From: Catellatospora tritici
GTDB lineage: Bacteria > Actinomycetota > Actinomycetes > Mycobacteriales > Micromonosporaceae
NCBI RefSeq assembly: GCF_019083965.1
Contig: NZ_JAHRCY010000027.1
Span: forward strand, 1-64,000
Length of the DNA: 64,000 nucleotides
Direction: 5' to 3'
Part shown: positions 50,255 through 60,792 of the stretch, piece after piece
Numbering within the stretch: position 1 is the first letter of the stretch
Layout of the letters: each line of letters opens with the position of its first letter
Translations under genes and position numbers: made by a program
Notes under the pieces: generated by a model
What the model was told of the DNA's origin: nothing
The model's database searches: none
Seen by the model: the letters and a program-made list of their open reading frames with translations, nothing else

Positions 50255-52785
50255 TGGACAGCCCCGATCGCGCGCCTGGGCGCGAGCCCGACCTGCGGCT
50301 GGCACCCTTCGCACTGGCCTGCTGGGCAGGGGCCCTGACCGTCCTTTACACCAGCCTGCGCACCGCGCTGGTCCTGGCCGCGATCGCCTTGGCGGCCGCA
50401 GTGCTCCTGCTCGCCGCCGACCGCGCCGCCCGCCGCCACGCCGAGACCCGCCACTGCACCGAAACCTGCCACTGCGCCGAGACCCGCTGCTGCGCCGTCG
50501 CTCGTCGCCGGATGGTCAACGGTGCAGTTTCGGGGAAACTGCGGGAATTCGCGTCAAGATTCCGGCAGTTTCCCCGAAACTGCGCGTCGCTTGGCGGGGA
50601 GAGCGGCCCGTCGGAAGGCGCGGGCGGGTCGGGGCGGAGGAGGGGGTCGGGCGCGCGGTGGCGGTGGATCGTTGCCGGGGCCTGTCTGGGGGTGGCGTGC
50701 GGGGCGGTGGCGACCGGGGCGCGGCTGTCGGCGCGGGACGCACCCGAGCTGGTGGAACTGGTGCGGCGGCACGCTTCGGAGCAGGTGCTGCTGACCGTAC
50801 GCGACGATCCGCGAGCGGTGGCCGGGGTGACCGGGCGGGACGCGACCTGGGTGGTGGCGGCGAACCTGGACGCGGTCGCGGGGCTGCGTACCGATGTGCG
50901 GGTGCTGGTGTTGGCCGCCGACGGCGGCTGGCGCGGGCTGCTGCCCGGTCAGCAGGTGCGGGCGCGGGTCCGGTTCGGACCGTCGCGCGGCGGTGACCTG
51001 CGTGCGGCGGTGCTGTCCGCCGACGCGGCCCCGCAGCCCCTCGGTCCGGCACCGTGGGCCCAGCGGGCCGCCGGGGTGCTGCGGTCCGGCCTGCAGCGCG
51101 CCTGCGCACCGCTGGACCGCGCCACCGGCGGCCTGCTGCCGGGCCTGGTCGTGGGCGACGTCAGCCAGCTGGATCAGGAGCTCTCACAGCAGTTCAGACA
51201 GGTCGGCCTCACTCACCTGAACGCGGTGAGCGGCAGCAATGTGGCGGTCGTCCTCGGGGCGGTGCTGCTGCTGGCCCGGTGGTGTCGGGCCGGGCCCCGG
51301 CTGAGCGCGGTGCTGTGCGCCGTCGCACTGGTCGGTTTCGTGATCCTGGTCCGCCCGTCGCCGAGTGTGCTGCGGGCCGCCGCGATGGGCTCCGTCGCGC
51401 TGCTCGCCTTGGCCTCGGGCAGGTCCCGGGCCGCGTTGCCCGCGCTCGCGGCCACGGTGGCGGCGCTGCTGGTCATCGACCCGGAGCTGGCCACCGACGC
51501 CGGGTTCGCGCTGTCGGTGCTGGCCACGGCCGGACTGCTGCTACTGGCCCCGCCGATGCGCGACGGGCTGCGCCGACGCGGAGTGCCGCGCGGGATCGCC
51601 GAGGCGCTGTCGGTGCCGACCGCGGCCCAACTCGCCTGCGCGCCGGTGGTCGCGGGCATCAGCGGCACGGTCAGCCTCGTCGCCGTACCGGCGAATCTGT
51701 TGGTGGTGCCCGTAATCGTGCCCGCGACGCTGACCGGTGTGGTCGCCGCGCTGCTGTCGCCGGTGTGGCCGCAGGGTGCCGAGTTCGCGGCGTGGCTCGG
51801 CAGTTGGCCCGCGCGCTGGCTGGTCACCGTGGCCCGGGTGGGTAGCGAGTTGCCCGCCGCGGTGCTGCCCTGGCCGGAAGGGGCGCCCGGCGCGCTGCTG
51901 CTGGCGGGGTTGACCGTGCTGGCCATGCTCGGTCTGCGCCGTCCGGTGCTGCGCCGCCTGGCACTGGTGGTGGCGCTGGCGGCGACGCTGGGCGCGCTGC
52001 CGGTGCGCCTGATCGCGGGCGGCTGGCCACCGCCGGGCTGGCTCGTCGTCTCCTGCGACGTGGGACAGGGCGACGCCACGGTCCTCAATGCAGGTGGCGG
52101 TGCGGCCGTGGTCGTCGACACCGGGCCGCTGCCGCACCCGGTCGACGAGTGCCTGGACCGGCTCGGCGTCGACACGGTGCCGCTGCTGCTGATCAGCCAC
52201 TTCCACCTGGACCACATCGGCGGCCTCGACGGTGTGCTGGCGGGCCGACCGGTCGGCGCGGTGGTGACCACCGCCTGGCCGGAGCCCGCGGCCGGGCATG
52301 ACGCGGTGGTACGGGCGGCCGCCGCGTACGGGGTCCCGGTGTCGGCGGCTCCGGCTGACGGCGGCTGGACCGTCGGGGCGGTCCGGCTGACTGTCCTACC
52401 CGGACCGATGCTGCGCGGCACCCGCAGTGACCCCAACAACAACTCCCTGCTGCTGCTCGCCGAGGTACGCGGTGTGCACCTGCTGCTGGCCGGTGACGCC
52501 GAGACCGAACGGCAGCAGGCGTTGCTGGATGCGGGCGTCGATCTGGGCGCGCAGGTGCTCAAGGTCGCCCATCACGGGAGCAGCTACCAGTCGCCGGACT
52601 TCCTCGACGCGGTCGCCCCGCGCGTGGCGCTGGTCAGCGTGGGCGCGGGCAACGACTACGGGCACCCGAGCCTGCCGGTGTTGGCCCGGCTGGCGGGGCA
52701 CGGGGCGCGGGTGCTGCGTACGGACCTGTCGGGCGATGTCGCCGTGGTGCTGGACGACGGCGGACTGTCCGTGGCGACCGGGTGA
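50254..52785 (+). CDS. comEC: ComEC/Rec2 competence membrane channel
   Basis: An 843-aa inner-membrane protein for DNA uptake. N-terminal membrane segments (about residues 16-55) are followed by an OB-like region. The Competence domain comes next (LTHLNAVSGSNVAVVLGAVLLLARW and several helices), then a C-terminal metallo-β-lactamase-like domain with SHFHLDHIGG, AGDAE and VAHHGS. ATG overlaps the comEA stop. A REP-like palindrome lies in frame at residues ~90-110, adding a basic segment (GAVSGKLREFASRFRQFPRN) between the first helices and the OB region. Confidence 0.93.
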   Translation: MDSPDRAPGREPDLRLAPFALACWAGALTVLYTSLRTALVLAAIALAAAVLLLAADRAARRHAETRHCTETCHCAETRCCAVARRRMVNGAVSGKLREFASRFRQFPRNCASLGGESGPSEGAGGSGRRRGSGARWRWIVAGACLGVACGAVATGARLSARDAPELVELVRRHASEQVLLTVRDDPRAVAGVTGRDATWVVAANLDAVAGLRTDVRVLVLAADGGWRGLLPGQQVRARVRFGPSRGGDLRAAVLSADAAPQPLGPAPWAQRAAGVLRSGLQRACAPLDRATGGLLPGLVVGDVSQLDQELSQQFRQVGLTHLNAVSGSNVAVVLGAVLLLARWCRAGPRLSAVLCAVALVGFVILVRPSPSVLRAAAMGSVALLALASGRSRAALPALAATVAALLVIDPELATDAGFALSVLATAGLLLLAPPMRDGLRRRGVPRGIAEALSVPTAAQLACAPVVAGISGTVSLVAVPANLLVVPVIVPATLTGVVAALLSPVWPQGAEFAAWLGSWPARWLVTVARVGSELPAAVLPWPEGAPGALLLAGLTVLAMLGLRRPVLRRLALVVALAATLGALPVRLIAGGWPPPGWLVVSCDVGQGDATVLNAGGGAAVVVDTGPLPHPVDECLDRLGVDTVPLLLISHFHLDHIGGLDGVLAGRPVGAVVTTAWPEPAAGHDAVVRAAAAYGVPVSAAPADGGWTVGAVRLTVLPGPMLRGTRSDPNNNSLLLLAEVRGVHLLLAGDAETERQQALLDAGVDLGAQVLKVAHHGSSYQSPDFLDAVAPRVALVSVGAGNDYGHPSLPVLARLAGHGARVLRTDLSGDVAVVLDDGGLSVATG
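50524..50583. repeat. REP-like palindrome, copy C, inside comEC
   Basis: A perfect 19-bp stem, GCAGTTTCGGGGAAACTGC against GCAGTTTCCCCGAAACTGC, with a 22-base loop containing GGAATT and TCAAGATTCC. It is translated in frame as part of ComEC. Confidence 0.93.
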
Positions 52786-52883
52786 ACCTCGCCACCCACA
52801 GGAGTCGGGTGGGCGCAAGACGACGCGCCCATTCGAGTGACGATGAACGGCTCAGAAGGGGGGCATGCGACGATAGCTGGGTG

Positions 52884-53864
52884 GTGAGCCAGGTTCCGTC
52901 CCCCGCCCTGACACCCGTGGTCCTCGTCCTCGGCGACGAGGAGCTGCTCGTCGCGCGCGCCGTCACCGACACCGCGGCCCGAGCCCGGGTGATCGACCCG
53001 GCCGTCGAGCTACGGGAGATGGACGCCGACACGTTGCTTGTGGGCGAGCTGGCCGAGGCGCTCAGCCCGTCGCTGTTCGGCGGCCGTCGGGTGGTGGTGC
53101 TGCGCAAGGGGCAGGACGCCAAGAAGGACGTCACGGCGATGCTGCTCGACTACGTCAAGTCGCCCGACCCGGAGGTGACGCTGGTCGTCGCGCACGCGGG
53201 CGGGGCCAAGGGCAAGGCGCTCGCGGACGCGCTGGCCAAGGCGGGAGCCGACGTCATCCCGGCCGCGAAGATCACCAAGCACCGGGAACGGGTCGACTTC
53301 GTCACCAGTGAGGTACGCCGCCTCGGCGGTCGCTGCCAACCGGACGCGGCCGAGGCGCTGATCGAGGCGGTCGGCCACGACCTGCGCGAACTCGCCGCCG
53401 CGTGCGCCCAGTTGATCGCCGACACCGACGGGCGTGTCGACGCTGCCACGGTGGCCCGGTACTACCGGGGCAAGGCCGAGGTGAGCGGGTTCGCCGTGGC
53501 CGACGCGGCGGTGGCCGGGGACGTGCCGGCCGCGCTGGAGGCACTGCGCTGGGCGCTGCACAGCGGCGTGGACCCGGTGCCGATCGCCGACGCGCTCGCC
53601 GACGGCGTGCGCACCGTGGCGCGGGTGGCCTCGGCGGGGCGGGGCAACGCGTTCCAGCTCGCGTCGTCGCTGGGCATGCCCGCGTGGAAGATCGAGAAGG
53701 CGCAGCGGCAGGCGCGCGGCTGGACCCCGGAGGGCCTGGTCAAGGCGATGCGCGCGGCGGCCGACTGCAACGCCGCGGTCAAGGGCGGCGAGGAGGATCG
53801 CGGCTACGCGCTGGAGCGCACCATCGCCGCGTTCGCACAGGCCAGAGCGGGAGGATCGAGATGA
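52884..53864 (+). CDS. holA: DNA polymerase III subunit delta
   Basis: The clamp-loader delta subunit that opens the sliding clamp. The ~326-aa product follows the HolA pattern: PVVLVLGDEELLVARAVTDTA, SPSLFGGRRVVVLRKGQDAKKD, FVTSEVRRLGGRCQPDAAEALIEAVGHDLRELAAACAQL, then the C-terminal helical collar ending GYALERTIAAFAQ. Start at one of two adjacent GTGs (52881/52884). The comEA-comEC-holA order is typical. The stop overlaps the next ATG. Confidence 0.93.
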   Translation: MSQVPSPALTPVVLVLGDEELLVARAVTDTAARARVIDPAVELREMDADTLLVGELAEALSPSLFGGRRVVVLRKGQDAKKDVTAMLLDYVKSPDPEVTLVVAHAGGAKGKALADALAKAGADVIPAAKITKHRERVDFVTSEVRRLGGRCQPDAAEALIEAVGHDLRELAAACAQLIADTDGRVDAATVARYYRGKAEVSGFAVADAAVAGDVPAALEALRWALHSGVDPVPIADALADGVRTVARVASAGRGNAFQLASSLGMPAWKIEKAQRQARGWTPEGLVKAMRAAADCNAAVKGGEEDRGYALERTIAAFAQARAGGSR

Positions 53865-54379
53865 CGACCAACATCCGGTCGCGCCGCGCCGGGATCAGCC
53901 AGCAGGAGGCGCGCACCCGGCCGCTCTACGCCCGGGTGCTGGGCCTGCAGTACGTGCGCCCCAGCAACCTGATGTGCTTCGTGTTCTTCGAGGGTGCGAT
54001 CGCGCTGGCGGTGCTGTTGGCTCTGGCCGAGCTGACCACTTGGTGGGCGGTGCTGGTGCTGCCGGTTTCGGTGGCGGTGATGGTGAAGATCAACGACGTG
54101 ATCGCGGGAGCCACCACCCGCTCGGGCGGTGACGCGGTGCCGCGCCGTGCCGCACGCCGTGCGGTGGCGGGCCCGACCGTGCCGCTGCGAGTGGCGACGC
54201 CACCGGTCGACCTGGCCGGGTTCGAGGACGACGCCGGGGTCGATCTGCCCAGCCGCTACGAGCGGCTGACCCGCCACGAGCAGATCCCGGTCGAGCCGAT
54301 CAGCCCCGCCGCCGAGGAGCCCTGGGTCGGCAGCGCCGAACAGCGAGCCCGCCAGTCCGCCACCTACCGTTACGAGTGA
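53861..54379 (+). CDS. Two-helix membrane protein (172 aa)
   Basis: The N-terminal ~35 residues are basic, followed by two membrane helices (about 38-58 and 61-80). A long hydrophilic tail rich in Arg, Pro and acidic residues (SRYERLTRHEQIPVEPISPAAEEPWVGSAEQRARQS) ends the protein. The ATG overlaps the holA stop (ATGA). I do not recognise a family. The coupling suggests co-expression with holA, but no DNA-related motif is seen. Confidence 0.8.
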   Translation: MTTNIRSRRAGISQQEARTRPLYARVLGLQYVRPSNLMCFVFFEGAIALAVLLALAELTTWWAVLVLPVSVAVMVKINDVIAGATTRSGGDAVPRRAARRAVAGPTVPLRVATPPVDLAGFEDDAGVDLPSRYERLTRHEQIPVEPISPAAEEPWVGSAEQRARQSATYRYE

Positions 54380-54602
54380 CCAGCCGGACCCGCCCCCACG
54401 AATGACGACCGCCGCCGGGCTGCCCGGGTTCGACCACGCCCGCGCGCGGATCTCCACGGCTTGATCGCTGTCGGCGGTGATTTCCTGACCCCAGAGCCTG
54501 TGTTCCGACCGCAGATAGCGATCTTGAGGATCGCGTGGCGGGTCGACGCGCGGCGGGGTCGGGGTGGCCGGCCACGTGGGGGTGTGGCGTGGATGTGGAA
54601 CA
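54380..54602. other. Gap without a recognised gene
   Basis: Bases between the two-helix membrane gene and the rpsT terminator show no convincing reading frame or hairpin. The membrane gene's terminator was not found. Confidence 0.5.
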
Positions 54603-54643
54603 GCCGACGCCCGGCTTCCCCTGGTGGGGAGCCGGGCGTCGGC
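54603..54643 (-). terminator. rpsT terminator
   Basis: A 17-18 bp stem with one bulge, GCCGACGCCCGGCTTCCCC against GGGGAGCCGGGCGTCGGC, just downstream of rpsT on the minus strand. Confidence 0.85.
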
Positions 54644-54678
54644 GATGCTGATGGCAGCGCCCGTGCGGGCGCCGGGCC

Positions 54679-54945
54679 TCAGGCGGACAGCGCAGCCAGC
54701 TTCTTGGCGATGGCCGACTTGCGGTTCGCCGCCTGGTTCTTGTGGATCACGCCCTTGCTGACGGCCTTGTCCAGCTTGCGCGAGGCGTCACGCAGCAGCG
54801 CGGTGGCGTTCTCGACATCACCGGTGACGGTCGCCTCGTGGAACTTGCGGACGGCCGTCTTCAGCGAAGACTTGACCGACTTGTTGCGCAGCCGGGCCTT
54901 CTCGTTCTGCCGGTTGCGCTTGATCTGGGACTTGATGTTCGCCAC
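54679..54945 (-). CDS. rpsT: 30S ribosomal protein S20
   Basis: An 88-aa bS20 beginning VANIKSQIKRNRQNEKARLRNKSVKSSLKTAVRKF and ending with AANRKSAIAKKLAAL, the standard basic helical bundle that binds 16S rRNA. The GTG at 54945 is the family's normal start; an upstream ATG at 55062 would add 39 unrelated residues. rpsT opposite holA and near lepA is the usual actinobacterial arrangement. Confidence 0.97.
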   Translation of the reverse strand: MANIKSQIKRNRQNEKARLRNKSVKSSLKTAVRKFHEATVTGDVENATALLRDASRKLDKAVSKGVIHKNQAANRKSAIAKKLAALSA

Positions 54946-55040
54946 GCGACAGCCTCGTCCTGCTCGTTTCGGGTTGGATGCTTGGGATGGGCCGGCGCGT
55001 GAGCACCAGCCGCGACGTGCCAGGTTACCAGGTGGCCCGC

Positions 55041-55064
55041 GCATGGGCCAAAACGGGCCCATGC
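55041..55064 (-). terminator. Terminator after the phosphotransferase gene
   Basis: A perfect 9-bp stem, GCATGGGCC against GGCCCATGC, with a 6-base loop downstream (left) of the aminoglycoside-phosphotransferase-like gene. Confidence 0.65.
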
Positions 55065-55096
55065 CCCATGGCTGGTCGGCACCCGTGCCGTCGCGT

Positions 55097-56074
55097 TCAG
55101 CGCCAGCCCTGGCGTCGTGTCAGCCAGCGTAGCGCGAGGCGTCCGTAGTACCGCTGGTGGGATCGGATGGCGGGGGACTGCTCGATCTCCGGCTGGGCGC
55201 CGGCGTGCACGTAGTAGCCCACGCAGGCGGCCAGCGCGGCGTCGAGCGCGTCGGCGGGCAGCCCTCGGGCCGTGGGGTGCGAGGCGAACAGCGCGTCGAC
55301 GTCGAGGCCACTCGCCTCGGCCGACAGCAGCAGCGTGACCAGGTCGAACCAGGCCGGACCGTGGGCCAGGAAGGCCCAGTCGCAGATCCACGCCCGACCG
55401 TCGGCGTCGAGCACCACGTTGTCCAGCCGCAGGTCGCCGTGGAACAGGCCGGGCGCGGCGGTGCCGAGCTCGACCAGCCGGGCCTCCAGCTCGCGCAGCC
55501 GGTCCAGGTGCGCGATCAGCGCCGGGGCGAGCGTCGCGAGCTGGTCGGGATCGGCGTCGCGCCACTTGCGCAGCGTCGGGTCCGCGACCGTGGCGAACGT
55601 CTCCAGCGGCAGATCGAGCAGGTGCCCGGACGGCTCGGCCAGCGCGGTGGCGGTGACGGCCAGGGCGTCCAGGGTCGAGGCCAGTTCCTGCGGGCCCCAG
55701 GGCAGCTGCGGCACTCGAGCGCCGGGAATCGGGTCCAGGCACAGCACCACGTGGTCGGCCAGTTCGGCGTGCCAGCGCAGGCGGGCCGTGGCGACCCCGG
55801 CGGGCAGGGCGGCGGTGTTGCGGGCCTCCTCCTGGTACCAGCGGGCGAGGTAGTGGTCGTGCGGTACGGCCTTGACGAAGTGGGCGCGGCCGTCGGCCGT
55901 ACCCACGACGGAGGCGAAGCCCTGGGTGAAGCCGGCGCCGGTGCCGCCGGCCGTGACCACAGCGGCGCCCAGCCGGTCCTCGATCGCGGCGCGCAGCTCG
56001 ACGGGCAACTGCGCCCAGCCGGGACGGCGGGCGGTCTGGGTGTAGCCCACGTCGGGCAGCAGCGTCTCCGTCAT
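55097..56074 (-). CDS. Aminoglycoside phosphotransferase-family kinase
   Basis: A 325-aa APH/choline-kinase-like enzyme. The catalytic loop is FHGDLRLDNVV (HGDxxxxN) and the metal-binding Asp lies in ICDWAF. The N-terminal lobe contains FTQGFASVVGTADGRAHFVKAV. Members phosphorylate small alcohols or antibiotics; the substrate is unknown and resistance cannot be claimed. ATG at 56074 chosen; 56083 (MTGM) is possible. It is divergent from the DUF4240 gene. Confidence 0.87.
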   Translation of the reverse strand: MTETLLPDVGYTQTARRPGWAQLPVELRAAIEDRLGAAVVTAGGTGAGFTQGFASVVGTADGRAHFVKAVPHDHYLARWYQEEARNTAALPAGVATARLRWHAELADHVVLCLDPIPGARVPQLPWGPQELASTLDALAVTATALAEPSGHLLDLPLETFATVADPTLRKWRDADPDQLATLAPALIAHLDRLRELEARLVELGTAAPGLFHGDLRLDNVVLDADGRAWICDWAFLAHGPAWFDLVTLLLSAEASGLDVDALFASHPTARGLPADALDAALAACVGYYVHAGAQPEIEQSPAIRSHQRYYGRLALRWLTRRQGWR

Positions 56075-56171
56075 GCCTGTCATGGTCGGTGGCGGGTTGT
56101 GACGTGCACAACCGGGTTTCGCCGCCGTGGCGGCTCGGCCCGGACCGGGGTGGGTGGCAGACTTCACGGTC

Positions 56172-56732
56172 GTGGACACCGACCGGTTCTGGGCACTGAT
56201 CGAGCAGGCGCGCACCGATGTCGAGGGCGAGCTGGGCGAGGACGGCGAGAGCCTGGCCAAGGCGCTGACCGCGCGGCTGGTGGAGCTGCCCGCGACGCAG
56301 ATCGAACAGTTCGCCGCGCAGTTCGAACGGCTGCGCGCCGCGGCCGACCGATACGACCTGTGGGGTGCCGCGCACCTGATCGGCAGCGGCTGCACCCGGG
56401 ACGGTTTCCTGGACTTCCGCACCGGCCTGATCGCGGCCGGTCGGCGCTGGTACGAGGCGGCGCTGGGCGATCCCGACGCGCTGGCCGGGCACCCGGCGGT
56501 GGTCGAGGCGATCGAGTGGAACGACGACAGCGCCATCTTCGCCGAGCTGGTCGGCTACGCCCCCGCCAACGCGTACCGGCAGGTCAGCGGAGCCGAGCTG
56601 CCCGAACCGGCCGCGACCGAGCCCACGGGCGAGTCCTGGAACTTCGACGACGACGCCCAGATGCGCCACCGCCTGCCCCGGCTGGCCTCGCTTACCATCG
56701 GCTGGCCCCCGAATGAGGGCTGCCGCTGCTGA
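56172..56732 (+). CDS. DUF4240 protein
   Basis: A 186-aa soluble protein starting VDTDRFWALIEQARTD, the hallmark opening of the DUF4240 family (FWxLI). LYDLWGAAHLIGSGCTRDGFLDFRTGLIAAGRRWYEAAL, the most conserved part of the family, follows. The C-terminus is acidic and less conserved. GTG at 56172 preferred over an in-frame start at 56127. The family's role is unknown; relatives are often scattered in actinobacteria with no fixed neighbour. Confidence 0.87.
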   Translation: MDTDRFWALIEQARTDVEGELGEDGESLAKALTARLVELPATQIEQFAAQFERLRAAADRYDLWGAAHLIGSGCTRDGFLDFRTGLIAAGRRWYEAALGDPDALAGHPAVVEAIEWNDDSAIFAELVGYAPANAYRQVSGAELPEPAATEPTGESWNFDDDAQMRHRLPRLASLTIGWPPNEGCRC

Positions 56733-56771
56733 CGGCTCCACCGCGCAACCCGCTCGCACGACCGCTCGCGG

Positions 56772-56852
56772 CAAGATCGCTCAAGTTGCCGGGCAATCGG
56801 GTGAATGGCCTCGCAAGATACGCCCGATTGCCCGACAACTCGAACGATCTTG
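56772..56852. repeat. 30-bp imperfect inverted repeat before lepA
   Basis: Left arm 56772-56801 (CAAGATCGCTCAAGTTGCCG onward) and right arm 56823-56852 pair at 27 of 30 positions, with a 21-base loop. It sits between the DUF4240 stop and the lepA start and is unlike the other two repeat families here. It may be a terminator or a REP-type element. Confidence 0.85.
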
Positions 56853-56909
56853 GGGGCTGGGGCGGGCTCGGCGGCAGGGCCGAGCGGCCGGTAACGGGGA
56901 CATGGGAAC

Positions 56910-58825
<1,916 letters not shown>

Positions 58826-58829
<4 letters not shown>

Positions 58830-59323
58830 GTTCCGGACACTGCTGCCGGTGCGGCGCGGCCCTTTCGGCCGCGCCGCCCGTGCGTTGCGGGGCTTGCGGC
58901 TACGAGCACTACGTCAACGCCCGCCCGACCGGCAGCCTGATCGTGGTCGACGGGGTGGGCAACTTCCTCGCGCTGCGCCGCGCCCGGCCGCCGCGGGCCG
59001 GGCTGTGGGAGACGCCGGGAGGCTTCGCCGACGGCTGGGAGGAGCCGGTCGCGGCCGCGGTGCGTGAAGGCCGCGAGGAGTTGGGCGTACAGGTGGAGCT
59101 GGGTCGATTCGTCGGCATGTACCTGGGCGGCTACGAGTTCCAGGGCGAGCTGCTGCCGGTGCTGGACTGTTTCTGGCTGGCCCGGCTGCCCGAGGGCGCG
59201 GAGCTGGAGCTGGATCCCGCCGAGTCCGCCGGGTACACCTGGTTTCCGCTGGCCGATCCGCCCCCGATGGCCTTCCCGACGATGGACCGGGCGCTGCGGG
59301 ACGCCGTCGCCCTGGCAGGGTAG
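58826..59323 (+). CDS. NUDIX hydrolase with N-terminal zinc ribbon
   Basis: A 165-aa pyrophosphohydrolase. A CxxC...CxxC zinc ribbon (CCRCGAALSAAPPVRCGACG) at residues 6-25 precedes the Nudix domain, whose box GFADGWEEPVAAAVREGREELGV fits GX5EX7REUXEEXGU exactly. The zinc-ribbon layout recalls NudC/NADH pyrophosphatases, but the substrate is unproven. GTG start overlaps the lepA stop (GTGA). Confidence 0.92.
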
Positions 59324-59467
59324 ACCGAACAGCCAAGATCGCCGTACAAAAGGTCAAAAGCCGTAGTAACTGGGCAATGTACCCATCGTTACCTCAAGTG
59401 CAGTGTTTTGCCGCTTTCGCCCGATATTTCTGGCGGAGCCGGTTCCAAAGTCGCACAAGGAGTGACG

Positions 59468-60700
59468 ATGCAGATGAAGAAGGCCGGAGTCGTCGCCACG
59501 GGCGCTCTCGCTACCGTGGCGATTATGGGGGCTCCTGCCGCTGCGGCGCCCAGCACGGACGCCTCTGCGCTGACCAAGGCCACCTCGCTGACCGAGGGCA
59601 AGGCCGGCGCCATGCGCATGGTCGGTGCCAACCAGCTGAACCTCGCTCGCGGCGGATGGCAGGGTGGCTGGGACGCCCCCTGGGACATCGACCCGCAGGC
59701 GCTGTTGTCCGCCCTCAACGGCACGGCCGTCAGCACCGCGCCGATCCAGAGCTGCGGTTCCACCGCGGCGTTCGTGGCCGCTGTGACGGTCCCGATCACC
59801 TCGCCCAACACGCTCGTCGCCAAGGACAAGGATGACGACCACGGCCGCGGCGGCTACGGCGACAAGGACAAGCTCGCCTGTGCCAACGGCAACCTCCGGG
59901 TGGTGCAGTCCGACGAGGTGCCCCTGGTCGCGCTCGCCAACAACACCGCCGTGTCCGCGGCGGCGCTGCAGGCGTGCGGTTCCACCGCATCCTTCGCTGT
60001 CGGTGTCGCGGCCCCGATCACCTCGCCCAACACGGTCATCGGCGGCTGCGACAACGGCAACATCGACATCGTCGACGAGGACGAGGACGAGTGGGGCGGC
60101 GACAAGTGGGACGACCACTCTGACGGGTACGGCAGCAAGTGGAAGGAGTCGGCCCGCACGGAGGGCTCCTCGGTCTCCGCGGCCGCCCGCCAGGCCCTGG
60201 CGAAGAAGGTCTCGGCACTCAAGACCGGCGACGGCTACGGCTGGAAGGCCAAGGGCGGTGCCTACGGCAAGACCGGCGGGTACGGCAACGGCTGGAAGGC
60301 CAAGTCGGCGTCGGTGACGACGGCGCCGGTGGCGCGCGGTGGCGGCTGGGACGCGCCGTGGGACGTGGACCCGTTCGGTCTGGCCGCGGCGCTGAACGGC
60401 ACCGCCGTCGCGACTGCCAGCCTGCAGGCCTGTGGCGCTACCGCGGCCTTCGTCGCCGGCGTCTCGTTGCCGATCACCTCGCCGAACACGGAGATCGGCG
60501 ACTGCAAGAACGCCAACATCAAGATCGACCAGCAGGACTCGACGGCGCTGCTGTACGCGGCGAACAACACCGCGATCAGCATCGCGAACATCCAGGCGTG
60601 CGGCTCGACCACGGGGACCGGTGTCGGTATCGCGGCCCCGATCACCTCGCCCAACACGGTGATCGGCAGCTGCTACAACGCCAACATCGCGATCAGCTGA
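59468..60700 (+). CDS. Secreted chaplin/rodlin-like repeat protein, first of tandem pair
   Basis: A 410-aa exported protein: signal peptide MQMKKAGVVATGALATVAIMG cleaved near AAAAP, then four repeats of ~50 residues. Each repeat has the pattern aLNgTAVsxAxlQaCGSTaaFvxGvxxPITSPNTvIGxC.NaNi, with one cysteine after Gln-Ala and one near the end. Charged or Gly/Lys/Asp-rich inserts separate repeats 1-2 and 2-3. The plan resembles chaplins and rodlins of aerial hyphae, without exact family motifs. ATG behind AAGGAGTGACG, the same leader as the next gene. No LPXTG anchor is present. Confidence 0.85.
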   Translation: MQMKKAGVVATGALATVAIMGAPAAAAPSTDASALTKATSLTEGKAGAMRMVGANQLNLARGGWQGGWDAPWDIDPQALLSALNGTAVSTAPIQSCGSTAAFVAAVTVPITSPNTLVAKDKDDDHGRGGYGDKDKLACANGNLRVVQSDEVPLVALANNTAVSAAALQACGSTASFAVGVAAPITSPNTVIGGCDNGNIDIVDEDEDEWGGDKWDDHSDGYGSKWKESARTEGSSVSAAARQALAKKVSALKTGDGYGWKAKGGAYGKTGGYGNGWKAKSASVTTAPVARGGGWDAPWDVDPFGLAAALNGTAVATASLQACGATAAFVAGVSLPITSPNTEIGDCKNANIKIDQQDSTALLYAANNTAISIANIQACGSTTGTGVGIAAPITSPNTVIGSCYNANIAIS

Positions 60701-60724
60701 CGCTGCGGGCGAGCAAGGTAAGGC

Positions 60725-60760
60725 GAATGGGGCGGGTCGCGCCAGCGACCCGCCCCATTC
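60725..60760 (+). terminator. Terminator between the two repeat-protein genes
   Basis: A perfect 16-bp stem, GAATGGGGCGGGTCGC against GCGACCCGCCCCATTC, with loop GCCA. Confidence 0.9.
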
Positions 60761-60792
60761 CTCAGCTGACCAAAGACCTTGAAGGAGTGACG

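Noticed and set aside
55097..56074. Aminoglycoside resistance gene
   Set aside because: The kinase motifs are those of a broad family; nothing ties this member to an antibiotic.
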